Below are positions 46,970-57,008 of a stretch of DNA of 61,774 nt, in pieces (within the stretch, counting starts at the first letter, position 1; the number at the start of each line of letters is the position of its first letter). Position numbers and translations under genes: made by a program. The notes under the pieces were generated by a model that was given only the letters and a program-made list of their open reading frames with translations, searched no databases and was not told where the DNA came from. Source of the DNA: Calorimonas adulescens (lineage in GTDB: Bacteria; Bacillota; Thermoanaerobacteria; Thermoanaerobacterales; UBA4877); the NCBI RefSeq assembly GCF_008274215.1, contig NZ_VTPS01000016.1, forward strand, positions 1-61,774. The letters are read 5' to 3'.

Positions 46970-48112
46970 TTAATCCCCTCCCTGCTGTCCTGCCTGAACC
47001 GGCATAGCTTCACTTTTGTGTTCAACGCCATCCCCATAACGTGATTGAATAAAATTCTTAAATAACAACGCAAAGGCACTGAAATAGATTATCACCGCTG
47101 TTATGATTTCAGTAACCTGAGGCACAAAGTCATACAACTGCATATTAAACCCCCCAACCGTGAGGTATGCCACAAATATACCAGCAAAGATTATACCAAT
47201 CGGGTTGCCCTGTCCAAGCAGAGCAACAGGAATGCCGTTGAAGCCCTCCTGCGCAAGTGTGTCAAGAACCTCAATGCCCTTGCCAGAACCGGCAAGATAA
47301 AGCAATGCACCACCCAATCCGGAGAGTGCACCCGCAATCATCATTGAAAAGATAATACAACGACGTTCATTGATGCCTGCATATTTAGCCGCATCAGGAT
47401 TTAAACCACAGGCTTTCAATTCAAATCCAAACTGTGTCTTCTCCAAAATAATATAAATTATAATCCCTGCAATAATAGCAATAAAAATGCCGGCATTGAC
47501 GCTTGACGAACTGTTACCAGCTCGGAAAATCTTGTCCAGCCCCATCTTTGGTATAATGGCAGTTTCGGCAACACGCTGGGACTGATTTTTTAAAGAATCA
47601 AAGACTGTATTGACTACAAGAATATTGACCATGTACATACCTATATAATTCATCATAATACACGAGATAACCACATTGACATTGTAAAATGCCTTTAAAA
47701 TTCCTGGAAGTAATCCCCATAATGCTCCTGCCAACATAGCCATAATTAGTGCTACACACCAGTGTAATGCTCCAGGAAGGAACGTCCACTTTACACCAAC
47801 ATAAACGGCAGCAAAGGCTCCTACAATAAACTGACCTGATGCACCAATATTAAATTGTCCGGTCTTGTTTGCAAAACCAACCGAAAGTCCAGTTAAAATA
47901 ATCGGTGTGGCCAGGTATAATACCTGTCCTAGATTTTTCATGTCTGTGACGCCACCAAACAAGATTGCATTAAAACCATTCAGGGCCTGTTGTGGATTGC
48001 TTACCAATATAATAATAAAGCCAACTATAAGTCCCACAATAATTGCTATTAATGAAGAAGCAACATTTGCTACACTTTCTTTGCTTAAAAACCGCTTTAT
48101 TGCTGTGCTCAT
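46970..48112 (-). CDS. Nucleoside ABC transporter permease (first)
   Basis: Permease of the same family, 380 aa, about nine to ten spans. GLSVGFANKTGQFNIGASGQ matches the N-terminal block of the partner permease, and QFGFELKACGLNPDAAKYAG is its cytoplasmic coupling loop. The ATG overlaps the stop of the ATPase gene (ATGA). The two permeases likely form a heterodimeric channel for nucleosides, as in NupBC-type systems. Confidence 0.9.
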   Translation of the reverse strand: MSTAIKRFLSKESVANVASSLIAIIVGLIVGFIIILVSNPQQALNGFNAILFGGVTDMKNLGQVLYLATPIILTGLSVGFANKTGQFNIGASGQFIVGAFAAVYVGVKWTFLPGALHWCVALIMAMLAGALWGLLPGILKAFYNVNVVISCIMMNYIGMYMVNILVVNTVFDSLKNQSQRVAETAIIPKMGLDKIFRAGNSSSSVNAGIFIAIIAGIIIYIILEKTQFGFELKACGLNPDAAKYAGINERRCIIFSMMIAGALSGLGGALLYLAGSGKGIEVLDTLAQEGFNGIPVALLGQGNPIGIIFAGIFVAYLTVGGFNMQLYDFVPQVTEIITAVIIYFSAFALLFKNFIQSRYGDGVEHKSEAMPVQAGQQGGD

Positions 48113-49635
48113 GCAACTATACCCCTTTTCGAGCCCGACATAAATAGGCCAAGCTCCTGCATTGTTGTAGTCTTTGGATCAAGTTCTGCTACAATCTCAC
48201 CTTCATAAATCACGAGAATACGGTCGCTAACATTCATGACCTCATCTAATTCCAATGATATAAGAAGAATACCTTTGCCTGCATCGCGTTCAGCGATAAG
48301 TTTTTTGTATATATACTCAACTGCACCTACATCCAATCCACGGGTAGGCTGTACTGCAATCAATAATTCAGGGTCACGGTCTATCTCGCGTGCTATAATC
48401 GCTTTTTGTTGATTGCCTCCAGACATGCTGCGAGCAATTGTCTTCGCACCCTGTCCGCAACGGATATCGAACTTTTCTATTAGTTCATCAGCATATCTAT
48501 ATATTTCATCATACTTCAAAAAACCATGGCTTTGAAAGCGTGGTGTAAAATAACTTTGTAGAACAAGATTGTATGCAAGATTGTAATCAAGCACCAATCC
48601 ATAACGCTGCCTATCTTCAGGAATATGTCCTATGCCGCCAATGTTGCGCTGACGAATTGAATCATCGGTTATATCCTTTCCATTAAGCTTAATTTTCCCA
48701 CTTGAGGAACGAATCAGTCCAGTCAAAGCATAAACAAGTTCTGACTGCCCATTCCCGTCAATCCCTGCAATGCATACAATTTCTCCGGCACGTACATTAA
48801 ATGACACATTGTTTACCACATTTTTACCGGTCACCCTGCTTTTAACCGTTAAATTCTCTACTTCCAGAATAACGTCTCCTGCACTCTTTTCCTCTTTTTC
48901 CACTATAAGGTCAACCTTGCGCCCGACCATCATTTCAGAGAGTTCTTCTTTTGTGGTGCTTTCAACATCCACAGTGCCAATACATTTGCCTTTACGCAAT
49001 ACAGTACAGCGGTCAGCAACAGCCTTAATTTCATTTAGCTTATGAGTGATAAACAAAATTGATTTGCCTTCCTTTACCAATCCCTTCATTATCATCATCA
49101 ATTCATCAATTTCTTGTGGAGTTAATACCGCCGTCGGCTCGTCAAAAATTAATATCTCATTATTACGGTAGAGCATTTTGAGGATTTCAACCCTCTGCTG
49201 CATACCAACTGTAATATCTTCAATAAGTGCATCGGGATCTACCTTGAGACCATATCGCTCAGATAATTCAATAACCTGCGCACGTGCCTTATCCATTTTG
49301 AGAATTCCGTGCCGTGTAGTTTCAACACCTAAAATGATGTTTTCAAGTACTGTAAAATTCTGTACCAATTTGAAATGCTGGTGTACCATCCCAATACCAA
49401 GGCGATTTGCATCATTGGGATTGTTAATCTTTACTACCTGACCATTTTTCTTGATAACGCCCTCGTCTGGTTGGTACATGCCAAAAAGAATGCTCATAAG
49501 TGTCGATTTCCCTGCTCCGTTCTCGCCAAGAAGGGCATGGATTTCTCCCTTTTTCAATTGAAGAGTCACGTTATCGTTAGCGATGACACCAGGGAATCTT
49601 TTGGTGATGTTACACATTTCAATAATGTAATCCAC
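48109..49635 (-). CDS. Nucleoside ABC transporter, double ATPase
   Basis: Tandem ATPase of 508 aa, two ABC domains in one chain as in ribose and nucleoside importers. Domain 1 has GENGAGKST and LIFDEPTAVLTPQE. Its signature, DITVGMQQRVEILKMLYR, deviates from LSGGQ. Domain 2 has GIDGNGQSE (degenerate Walker A) and SMSGGNQQKAIIAREI. Such asymmetry is normal in this family. The start is a GTG with AGGGGTAA. It lies 171 bases downstream of the binding protein gene. Confidence 0.92.
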   Translation of the reverse strand: MDYIIEMCNITKRFPGVIANDNVTLQLKKGEIHALLGENGAGKSTLMSILFGMYQPDEGVIKKNGQVVKINNPNDANRLGIGMVHQHFKLVQNFTVLENIILGVETTRHGILKMDKARAQVIELSERYGLKVDPDALIEDITVGMQQRVEILKMLYRNNEILIFDEPTAVLTPQEIDELMMIMKGLVKEGKSILFITHKLNEIKAVADRCTVLRKGKCIGTVDVESTTKEELSEMMVGRKVDLIVEKEEKSAGDVILEVENLTVKSRVTGKNVVNNVSFNVRAGEIVCIAGIDGNGQSELVYALTGLIRSSSGKIKLNGKDITDDSIRQRNIGGIGHIPEDRQRYGLVLDYNLAYNLVLQSYFTPRFQSHGFLKYDEIYRYADELIEKFDIRCGQGAKTIARSMSGGNQQKAIIAREIDRDPELLIAVQPTRGLDVGAVEYIYKKLIAERDAGKGILLISLELDEVMNVSDRILVIYEGEIVAELDPKTTTMQELGLFMSGSKRGIVA

Positions 49636-49762
49636 TTCTTATTACCCCTTATTTTTTACGAATTTAAAATATGATATTATCTTGACTGTTAAATTATTGA
49701 ACGGACCTTTTGTAAAAGTCCCTTCTGATTTTGGACCAAATCCTGTATCAAATCTATTAAAT

Positions 49763-49787
49763 CAGGAAGGGCTCAGTGCCCCTCCTG
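49763..49787 (-). terminator. Hairpin between BMP gene and ABC ATPase gene
   Basis: A 10-bp stem with one G-T wobble (49787-49778 with 49772-49763) and a five-base loop lies 20 bases after the lipoprotein stop. On the minus strand the tail (ATTTAATAG) is only weakly T-rich; on the plus strand it is followed by TTTTT. It may be a partial terminator or a 3'-stabilising hairpin that raises binding-protein mRNA. Confidence 0.55.
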
Positions 49788-49806
49788 TTTTTAAACACGG
49801 TATATT

Positions 49807-50970
49807 CTATTCTATAACCTTGACTGTTACCGCCGATGTTTTGAGATCGGTTACGTTGACAGGCTTGCCGCTTGCATCAGTGTCCTTCACAAGTTTAGAT
49901 GCAATGCCGTCTGTGTCGTTGGCAAGTTTTGAATAGATTGCATCATAATCAGCCTTTGTGAATTTCCTAAACTTAGAGGTTTCCATCGGAAGACCAACAC
50001 CATTGTTTTTAGCAGAGAAGATAAGGCTCTGTCCGCCGGGGAAAGTACCCTTATAGTATTGATCAAGCAATGCATAAACGGCCTCGCCCAAACCCTTCAT
50101 TGCCGAGGTAATGACTGTGTCACTCTCATATGACTGATCAACGTCAACACCTATTACCTTGCCATTTGACTGTTCTGCTGCAGCCATTACTGAATTACCA
50201 ACAGCACCACCGCAGGCAAAGATAACCTCTATACCCGACTGATACCAGGAAGCTGCCAGTGTCTGCACTTCAGGTGTTGCATCAAAACCACCGGTATAAT
50301 GGTAGTTTAAAGTGATTGATCCAGGTGCAAGGCCCATTTCTTCAGCAGCAGCCTCTGCTCCCTGAATAAATCCATAACCATAACGTACAACTGCAGGAAC
50401 AGCCATACCACCCATAAAGCCCAGTTTGGTATAACCATCCTTAACGGCCGCATAGCCTGCAAGGTAACCAGCTTGTTCCTCAGCAAACAGAACACCTACC
50501 GTATTCTTTTCGGTGCGATAATTGTAGTTTGCATCATGCGGATTGCCATCAATTAAAATAAAGTTTACATCCGGGTACTGATCCTGTGCAATGTATATTG
50601 GCTCTTCAAACAAAAAGCCCGGTGTGACAACAATCTTTGCTCCACCTTTAACTGCCAGGTCAATTGCGGTTAGATAAGCATCATTGCTCTTCTCAGTTGG
50701 TTTATAGTATTTGTGGGTGATACCCTTTTCCTCAGCATACTTCTTTACGCCTTCCCACGTACCCTGATTGAAAGACTTGTCATCAATAGTACCGATATCA
50801 GTAATCATCGCTATCTCAAATTTGCCATTATCTGAGGTTACAGTGCTATCGGATTTTGTTGTATTGTCCGATTGTGCAGAATTGTTCTGTGTTGTTCCAG
50901 CCGGTGAACCACAGGCAGCAAGCGAGAGCAACATAATTACCGTCAATACCAGAATCAAGATTTTCTTCAA
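49807..50970 (-). CDS. bmpA: BMP-family nucleoside-binding lipoprotein
   Basis: Basic membrane protein (PnrA/BmpA) type binding lipoprotein, 387 aa. The signal peptide ends in LSLAAC (Cys20). The mature domain starts EIAMITDIGTIDDKSFNQGTW, the family hallmark with the nucleoside-contacting Asp and Asn; GVGLPMETSKF and VIGVDVDQSYESD are further blocks. Relatives bind purine and pyrimidine nucleosides. The start is TTG with GGAGGG upstream. It heads the operon that ends with deoC, so imported nucleosides can be broken down by Pdp, DeoB and DeoC. Confidence 0.92.
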   Translation of the reverse strand: MKKILILVLTVIMLLSLAACGSPAGTTQNNSAQSDNTTKSDSTVTSDNGKFEIAMITDIGTIDDKSFNQGTWEGVKKYAEEKGITHKYYKPTEKSNDAYLTAIDLAVKGGAKIVVTPGFLFEEPIYIAQDQYPDVNFILIDGNPHDANYNYRTEKNTVGVLFAEEQAGYLAGYAAVKDGYTKLGFMGGMAVPAVVRYGYGFIQGAEAAAEEMGLAPGSITLNYHYTGGFDATPEVQTLAASWYQSGIEVIFACGGAVGNSVMAAAEQSNGKVIGVDVDQSYESDTVITSAMKGLGEAVYALLDQYYKGTFPGGQSLIFSAKNNGVGLPMETSKFRKFTKADYDAIYSKLANDTDGIASKLVKDTDASGKPVNVTDLKTSAVTVKVIE

Positions 50971-51275
50971 CTCAATCCCTCCAAATCATTTTAAATATTA
51001 CGTAAATCTCCAGACAAATGCCAGATGTCACCCCTCAACCTACAAAATACCGCATTAAAATTCATGTAGACCTATAAACCTTTAACACGTACTAAAACTA
51101 ATGCTATAAAATGCTTTCCTACCCCACCTATTCCTCCTTTTATCATTTTTTTATGAGTGTCAAGTTGTCTGACGTCTTATAGCCTACAGTTAATATTATT
51201 CGACGTATTTTTTTAAAATCCTTCTTGAATTTAAATATTTTTTATTTACATTACTATACATTTAGTTCCATTCCT

Positions 51276-51301
51276 ACGGCTTATAGCTTTGCCGTTTTTT
51301 A
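51276..51301 (+). terminator. Possible attenuator hairpin upstream of agcS
   Basis: ACGGC (51276-51280) pairs with GCCGT (51291-51295) and is followed by six T. The stem is only five pairs long. There is no plus-strand gene before it, so if real it would act in a leader transcript. Confidence 0.35.
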
Positions 51302-51427
51302 GAATATTCCATCATGTACTCCATAGGTTCTGGTATACTTTTAATTTGATTTTTGTTAAAAAAATGATTTGTCTTTATTGCTTAGAATTATAGAGGAAAT
51401 ATAAAAAAATTGTAGAATGTATTATAG

Positions 51428-51441
51428 TGTAAACGTTTATA
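51428..51441 (+). promoter_or_regulatory. cre-like palindrome upstream of agcS
   Basis: TGTAAACGTTTATA matches the CcpA cre consensus TGWAARCGYTWNCW except at position 13, and contains the perfect palindrome TAAACGTTTA. It lies 78 bases before the agcS start. Confidence 0.4.
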
Positions 51442-51519
51442 TATATAAAGTTGGAGGTGGTGGAAAATTTGTTTAATTTGTATAAAACCTTATAACCAAT
51501 AAGTGAAGGAGGAAAACCT

Positions 51520-52863
51520 ATGGAGTGGCTTTTAAACATCAACAAGATTGTAAACGGCATAGTATGGGGACCACCAATGTTAATCCTCATAGTTGGCACC
51601 GGTATCTTCCTGACATTATATCTTGGGTTCCCACAGGTAACAAAGTTTGGCTACATCATGAAAAATACCCTGCTTAGGGCCTTTTCTAAAAAGACCACTG
51701 GTGAGGGCGATATAACCCCTTTTCAGGCAGTGGCAACAGCTCTGGCAGCTACAGTGGGTACAGGTAATATAGCTGGGGTTGCAACAGCTATTTTCCTGGG
51801 TGGTCCCGGGGCTATATTCTGGATGTGGCTTTCAGCATTCTTTGGCATGGTTACAAAGTACTCCGAGGTATGTCTCTCTGTCAATTATCGTGTCAAAAAT
51901 CCTGATGGGTCATTTTCCGGCGGACCCATGTACTATATATCAAATGGGCTTAATGCAAAGTGGTTGGCATATATTTTTGCTGTATTTGGCGCATTAGCAG
52001 CTTTTGGTATTGGCAATATGGTACAGGCAAATTCCACTGCACTTTCACTAAAAGCAGGCTTTGGAATTCGAGAATTATATACAGGCATTGCGCTGGCAGT
52101 GCTAACTGGACTCGTAATAATAGGTGGAGTTAAGCGCATAGGTCAGGTAACCGAATATCTGGTACCTTTTATGGCTATAATATATGTTATTGGTTCACTT
52201 GTCATCATACTGCTACATATAGACAAAATTCCGGAGGCATTTGCCATGATATTTGAAAATGCCTTTACCCCTACCGCAGCATCAGGTGGTTTTGCCGGTG
52301 CAACCATCATGATGGGTGTACGTTATGGCGTTGCCAGAGGTGTATTCTCCAATGAGGCCGGTCTTGGCAGCGCTCCTATAGCTCATGCGGCTGCTACTGT
52401 GGACCACCCTGTAAAACAGGGTATATATGGTGTATTTGAGGTCTTTATGGACACTATAGTTATCTGTACTATGACTGCACTGGTTATACTGACAACAGGC
52501 GTATGGAACAGTGGAAAGACCAGTTCTGAGCTATCCATGTATGCATTTGAAACGGGACTGCCAGGCACGTGGGGTAAGTTTATAGTTGTAATTGGCCTGG
52601 CCCTGTTTGCATACTCCACAATTATAGGGTGGTCGTACTATGGTGAAAAGTGTGTAGAGTTTTTATTTGGCCCTAAGGCCAGACTCCCATACAGGATTAT
52701 ATGGCTTCCATTCATAGGAATAGGTGCTGTTGGCGGCCTTACAGAGCTCTGGAATCTCGCCGATACATTAAACGGCTTGATGGCCATCCCTAACCTTATA
52801 GGCGTCCTGCTCTTAAGTGGGGTTGTCCGTAAGCTGACTAAAGAATACTTTTCTACTCATTAA
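51520..52863 (+). CDS. Sodium:alanine (AGCS) symporter
   Basis: Amino-acid carrier of the alanine/glycine:cation symporter family, 447 aa, about 11 spans. The signature block is seen as FQAVATALAATVGTGNIAGV, and FSGGPMYYISNGL and GVFSNEAGLGSAPIAHAAA are conserved. It imports alanine or glycine with Na+. GAAGGAGG is at a normal distance from the ATG. It is a single-gene unit with a long leader region and shares a terminator with the convergent V-ATPase operon. Confidence 0.93.
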   Translation: MEWLLNINKIVNGIVWGPPMLILIVGTGIFLTLYLGFPQVTKFGYIMKNTLLRAFSKKTTGEGDITPFQAVATALAATVGTGNIAGVATAIFLGGPGAIFWMWLSAFFGMVTKYSEVCLSVNYRVKNPDGSFSGGPMYYISNGLNAKWLAYIFAVFGALAAFGIGNMVQANSTALSLKAGFGIRELYTGIALAVLTGLVIIGGVKRIGQVTEYLVPFMAIIYVIGSLVIILLHIDKIPEAFAMIFENAFTPTAASGGFAGATIMMGVRYGVARGVFSNEAGLGSAPIAHAAATVDHPVKQGIYGVFEVFMDTIVICTMTALVILTTGVWNSGKTSSELSMYAFETGLPGTWGKFIVVIGLALFAYSTIIGWSYYGEKCVEFLFGPKARLPYRIIWLPFIGIGAVGGLTELWNLADTLNGLMAIPNLIGVLLLSGVVRKLTKEYFSTH

Positions 52864-52865
52864 AA

Positions 52866-52892
52866 TAAAAAAGAGGGCTTGCATTGCCCTCT
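52866..52892. terminator. Bidirectional terminator between agcS and the V-ATPase operon
   Basis: A perfect 7-bp stem (52872-52878 with 52886-52892). On the minus strand it is followed by CTTTTTTATTTTA, a strong tail for the ATPase operon; on the plus strand the tail is a weaker CTCCTTTATTTT. It starts three bases after the agcS stop. Confidence 0.85.
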
Positions 52893-52897
52893 CTCCT

Positions 52898-53527
52898 TTA
52901 TTTTGCTATTATCTCCTTCACCTTCATAAGCCTTGCAGTGTTTGCCCTTTCATTTTCCTCTAACTTCATGTTAATGAACCTGATATTTTCCTCCAGCTGA
53001 GGTATCATTACATACTCTAAGGCATTCACCCGTCTCCTGGTCTTTTCTATTTCATCAGCCAGAAGCTGACAGGTCTTTTCTATCTCGGCCAACTCTAAAA
53101 GCTTTGGGAGTACATCCCCCATGACCTTTATCGCATCATCCAGTTCTGCCGAAGTTGTGGCCAGGCCATAGGATAACCCCTTTGATTTTTCTTTTTCCTT
53201 TAATGTTATTTTGGGGACATTTACACTCATTATATTGCGTGTCGTAACTTTTATGTCAATGCTTCTGGCAGGATAAATGAGGCTCTCCTCTATAATGTCA
53301 GGGCTCATGACCGCCCTGGCCATCAAAAAGTTCTTCAGTGCCTTTACAAGTTCAACCTCCACTTCTTCTCGTAACTCTCTATTCTTCTTCACAAGGTCCA
53401 GAAAAGACCGTATAAGCCCATCCTGTTTGTCCTTCAGCAGCTTATGCCCTCTTGTAGCCGTTTTAAGACGGGTCTTAAACTGCATAAGCTCCATCCTTGT
53501 CGCCCTTAAGCTACCCTGTTGAGGCAT
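52898..53527 (-). CDS. atpD: V-type ATP synthase subunit D
   Basis: Central rotor stalk subunit D, 209 aa. Long alpha-helical coiled coil at both ends, with the family block TRMELMQFKTRLKTATRGHKLLKDKQDGL... at the N-terminus and RRVNALEYVMIPQLEENIRF near the C-terminus. It couples the A3B3 head to the membrane ring. Last gene of the nine-gene operon, three bases after atpB and just before the terminator. Confidence 0.94.
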   Translation of the reverse strand: MPQQGSLRATRMELMQFKTRLKTATRGHKLLKDKQDGLIRSFLDLVKKNRELREEVEVELVKALKNFLMARAVMSPDIIEESLIYPARSIDIKVTTRNIMSVNVPKITLKEKEKSKGLSYGLATTSAELDDAIKVMGDVLPKLLELAEIEKTCQLLADEIEKTRRRVNALEYVMIPQLEENIRFINMKLEENERANTARLMKVKEIIAK

Positions 53528-53530
53528 ATA

Positions 53531-54913
53531 CTACACCTCTTTCTTCTCGGGAAGGTACTTCTCGATATATTCATCGTGGATTCTCCTGAGCTCTGACTTA
53601 GGCAATATACTCAAAAGCTCCCACCCTATGTTCAAGGTTTCCTCTATTGTCCTGTTTTCATACTCACCCTGCCTTACATATTTATCCTCAAACTCATCGG
53701 AAAAACGCAGATACAACCTGTCCACATCGCTCAATGCAGACTCTCCCAGTATTACCGAAAGTTCCTTTGCATCCTTACCTGCTGCATAAGATGCAAAAAG
53801 CTGGTTCATCGTATCAGCATGGTCCTCCCTCGTCTTACCTTTTCCAATACCCTTGTCCTTAAGACGCGAAAGGGAAGGAAGCACATTAATGGGTGGATAA
53901 ATCCCTTTCCTGTGAAGGTCACGGGACAATATTATCTGCCCCTCGGTAATGTATCCAGTAAGGTCCGGTATAGGATGGGTAATATCATCCTCAGGCATAC
54001 TTAAGACAGGGATCTGTGTAATAGACCCTATCCTTCCCTTGATTCTCCCTGCTCTTTCATATATAGACGCCAGGTCCGTATACATATAACCCGGATACCC
54101 TCGCCTTCCTGGCACCTCTTTTCTTGCTGCAGAGATTTCCCTCAATGCCTCACAGTAGTTTGTCATGTCAGTCAAGATGACCAGCACATGCATGTCTTTC
54201 TCATATGCGAGATATTCTGCAGCTGTAAGGGCCATTCGTGGTGTGGCTATTCTTTCAATGGCCGGGTCATCAGCTAAATTCATAAAAAGTACTGCCCTGT
54301 CTATAGCTCCCGTCCTTTGAAAGTCATTTATAAAGAAGTTGGCTTCCTCAAAGGTTATACCCATAGCCCCGAATACAACAGCAAACTTTTCCTCAGCGCC
54401 TAAAACCCTTGCCTGCCTTGCTATCTGTGCTGCAAGTCTTGAATGAGGCAACCCTGAAGCTGAGAATATAGGAAGCTTTTGACCTCTTACCAGCGTATTC
54501 AGCCCATCTATAGCTGATATACCTGTCTGTATAAACTCTGATGGATAATCCCTTGATACAGGGTTTATAGGACTACCATTTATATCCAGTCTCTTTTCCG
54601 GCATTATCTTTGGACCATTGTCTCTCGGTCTGCCAAAGCCGTCAAAAACCCTGCCAAGAATATCCATTGACACCCCAAGTTCTATGCCCCTGCCTAAAAA
54701 CCTTACCTTTGTCGTATTTAAATTAATACCTGTAGAACCTTCAAATAGCTCGATCAGTGCCTTATCTTCATTTACCTCAAGAACCTGACCCCTGCGCACT
54801 GAGCCATCCGCCAGCTCTATCTCTACCAACTCGTTGTATTTAGCACCTTCCACGCCTTCAACAAGCATCAGGGGGCCTGCTACCTCTTTTATTGTCTTAT
54901 ACTCCTTTGGCAT
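53531..54913 (-). CDS. atpB: V-type ATP synthase subunit B
   Basis: Non-catalytic nucleotide-domain subunit, 460 aa. It lacks a proper P-loop; the matching place reads [19 protein letters not shown], as in other B subunits. The blocks [17 protein letters not shown] and [22 protein letters not shown] are standard. It alternates with subunit A in the A3B3 head. Its ATG overlaps the atpA stop by one base (TAATG). Confidence 0.96.
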   Translation of the reverse strand: MPKEYKTIKEVAGPLMLVEGVEGAKYNELVEIELADGSVRRGQVLEVNEDKALIELFEGSTGINLNTTKVRFLGRGIELGVSMDILGRVFDGFGRPRDNGPKIMPEKRLDINGSPINPVSRDYPSEFIQTGISAIDGLNTLVRGQKLPIFSASGLPHSRLAAQIARQARVLGAEEKFAVVFGAMGITFEEANFFINDFQRTGAIDRAVLFMNLADDPAIERIATPRMALTAAEYLAYEKDMHVLVILTDMTNYCEALREISAARKEVPGRRGYPGYMYTDLASIYERAGRIKGRIGSITQIPVLSMPEDDITHPIPDLTGYITEGQIILSRDLHRKGIYPPINVLPSLSRLKDKGIGKGKTREDHADTMNQLFASYAAGKDAKELSVILGESALSDVDRLYLRFSDEFEDKYVRQGEYENRTIEETLNIGWELLSILPKSELRRIHDEYIEKYLPEKKEV

Positions 54914-56679
54914 TATTCTTCACCCCCAGCTTCATAGAGTTCCTCAATCTCCTGCCTTATCTCTCTCTCAATATCATCAAACTCATCCAAATTATCCTCA
55001 GAGATAAACCTCGCCCTTGCTATCCTTTCCATTACCGGAAGTGACGTTATCTTATTAAACTGCACTCCCTCGTCTATTGCCTTTGATGCCTCATGATAAA
55101 ACTCCAATATAAGACCCAACATCTTCTTTTGCTTTATAAGAGAGGTGTATGTATCAACATCATCAAAGGCATTCTGATGTAGAAAATCCTCCCTTATTGA
55201 CCTTGAAACCTCCATGACAAGCCGATCTCTATAGGAAAGTGCATCTATACCAACCAGCCTTACAATCTCTTGCAGCTCAGATTCTTCCTGTAAAAGACGC
55301 ATGGCCTCCTGTCGCATATCAATAATCTCTTTACCAATGTTTTTCTCAAGCCAGTCCTTTATGTTATCTATATACAAAGAATAACTGGTAAGCCAGTTTA
55401 TTGCTGGAAAGTGACGGCTGTATGCAAGTTGCGCATCCAGTGCCCAGAATACTTTAACAACCCTCAATGTGTTTTGAGTCACAGGCTCGGACAGATCTCC
55501 GCCCGGTGGCGATACTGCCCCTACAGCAGTAATAGAACCAATTCTGCCATCGTTACCCAAACATACAACCTTGCCAGCCCTTTCATAATATTCAGCTATC
55601 CTCGAGCCTAAATAAGCCGGATATCCTTCTTCACCAGGCATCTCTTCCAGCCTGCCTGACATCTCCCTCAAGGCCTCTGCCCACCTTGATGTTGAGTCAG
55701 CCATGATTGCAACACTGTAACCCATGTCCCTGAAGTACTCAGCTATGGTAATACCGGTGTAGATAGATGCTTCTCTGGCTGCAACCGGCATATTAGAAGT
55801 ATTGGCAATAAGCACCGTCCTCTTCATAAGTGGTTCCCCGGACTTTGGGTCCTTGAGCTCTGGAAACTCCATCAGAACATCCGTCATCTCATTTCCTCTC
55901 TCACCGCAGCCAACATAGACAACTATCTCAGCATCTGCCCATTTTGCCAGCTGATGCTGTACCACAGTCTTACCACTGCCAAAGGGGCCAGGAATACAGG
56001 CTGTTCCACCCTTTGCCACAGGAAAGAGCATATCAATTACCCTCTGTCCGGTCACCAATGGCTCCGTGGGGTCGAGTTTTTCCTTTATAGGCCTTTTGTG
56101 TCTTACAGGCCATTTCTGCAACATAGTGATGTCCCTTACGCCGTCTGCCGTCTCAACCCTTGCTATGGTGTCAACCACAGTGAATTCACCGCTGCTTATT
56201 TCTTTTACAATACCCTCTATGCCATATGGCACCATTATCTTATGGACAACCAGGCTTGTCTCTCTGACTGTGCCCAAAATATCACCACTGACCACATGGT
56301 CACCAGGTCTCACTGTCGCTTCAAAAACCCATTTTTTACCATGATCAATCGGATCAGCTGACACCCCTCTTGTTATAAAGCTGCCGACCTTATCTTGAAT
56401 TATTGTCAGTGGTCTCTGTATGCCGTCAAATATGGACTCAATAAGGCCAGGCCCTAGTTCTACACTCAACGGTTCCCCTGTGGATATAACGGGCTCACCA
56501 GGCCCAAGGCCTGAAGTCTCTTCATAGACCTGGATAGAGGCCCTGCCGCCTCTCATTTCAATTATTTCTCCAATAAGGCTTTCTTTTCCTACCTTCACCA
56601 CGTCAAACATCTTTGCATCATCCAGGCCCTCGGCAACGACCAGTGGGCCCGAAACCATGACTATTCTACCCTCTTTCAA
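54913..56679 (-). CDS. atpA: V-type ATP synthase catalytic subunit A
   Basis: Catalytic subunit, 588 aa. The P-loop is [35 protein letters not shown] supplies the catalytic Glu, and [20 protein letters not shown] is the standard arginine/nucleotide block. The A-type non-homologous insert is present near residues 120-200. The start is a TTG overlapping the atpF stop (TTGA), with GGAGAG upstream. With B it makes or hydrolyses ATP in the cytoplasm. Confidence 0.97.
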   Translation of the reverse strand: MKEGRIVMVSGPLVVAEGLDDAKMFDVVKVGKESLIGEIIEMRGGRASIQVYEETSGLGPGEPVISTGEPLSVELGPGLIESIFDGIQRPLTIIQDKVGSFITRGVSADPIDHGKKWVFEATVRPGDHVVSGDILGTVRETSLVVHKIMVPYGIEGIVKEISSGEFTVVDTIARVETADGVRDITMLQKWPVRHKRPIKEKLDPTEPLVTGQRVIDMLFPVAKGGTACIPGPFGSGKTVVQHQLAKWADAEIVVYVGCGERGNEMTDVLMEFPELKDPKSGEPLMKRTVLIANTSNMPVAAREASIYTGITIAEYFRDMGYSVAIMADSTSRWAEALREMSGRLEEMPGEEGYPAYLGSRIAEYYERAGKVVCLGNDGRIGSITAVGAVSPPGGDLSEPVTQNTLRVVKVFWALDAQLAYSRHFPAINWLTSYSLYIDNIKDWLEKNIGKEIIDMRQEAMRLLQEESELQEIVRLVGIDALSYRDRLVMEVSRSIREDFLHQNAFDDVDTYTSLIKQKKMLGLILEFYHEASKAIDEGVQFNKITSLPVMERIARARFISEDNLDEFDDIEREIRQEIEELYEAGGEE

Positions 56680-57008
56680 CTTGTCTCTCCTTCCTTCCTA
56701 AATATTATATCCGTACCTATAGCTTTTTCTACGGAATACTTAAGTGAGGTTATGCCGATACCCCTACTGCCCTGATTATTGGGTATAAGGATAATTGAAG
56801 GAAGCGGTTTTGCACTAAACTCTTTTATGGTATCACCTATACGCTCAGCTATATTTTCTGTCACAAAGATAACAGCATAGTCCTTCTTCACAATGTCCAA
56901 TAAAATCCTGTCCGGGTCATCATCTTCTTTTACAGGGAAAGTATCAATACCTAAGGCCTTAAACGCAAGTACTGTATCTGTGTCACCCATAACACCAATC
57001 TTATACAT
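56676..57008 (-). CDS. atpF: V-type ATP synthase subunit F
   Basis: Small stalk subunit of about 110 aa, with a Rossmann-like fold. [19 protein letters not shown] and [14 protein letters not shown] are the family blocks. Two in-frame ATGs exist: 57014 abuts AAGGG, while 57008 has it six bases upstream and gives the common N-terminus M-Y-K-I-G, so the latter is used. It overlaps atpC at its start and atpA at its end. It binds subunit D in the central stalk. Confidence 0.9.
   Translation of the reverse strand: MYKIGVMGDTDTVLAFKALGIDTFPVKEDDDPDRILLDIVKKDYAVIFVTENIAERIGDTIKEFSAKPLPSIILIPNNQGSRGIGITSLKYSVEKAIGTDIIFRKEGETS

Larger units (their letters stand above)
50971..51519. other. 549-base divergent regulatory region (bmpA / agcS)
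   Basis: No gene supported. The left part must hold the bmpA promoter; a TTGACA is visible on the minus strand near 51160 but without a good -10. An AAAGGAGG on the minus strand near 51135 is not followed by a usable frame. On the plus strand there is a small terminator-like hairpin at 51276-51301, a cre-like palindrome at 51428-51441 and a possible seven-codon leader (TTG near 51468, after GGAGGTGG). I checked for a purine or glycine riboswitch by eye and did not recognise one. Confidence 0.5.

Noticed and set aside
48109-49635. Degenerate ABC ATPase as a pseudogene
   Set aside because: The deviating signature in domain 1 and Walker A in domain 2 follow the normal asymmetry of double-ATPase nucleoside and sugar importers; the frame is intact.
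50971-51519. Purine or glycine riboswitch before bmpA or agcS
   Set aside because: The location would be sensible, but I could not find the conserved core sequences or pairing of either class by eye.
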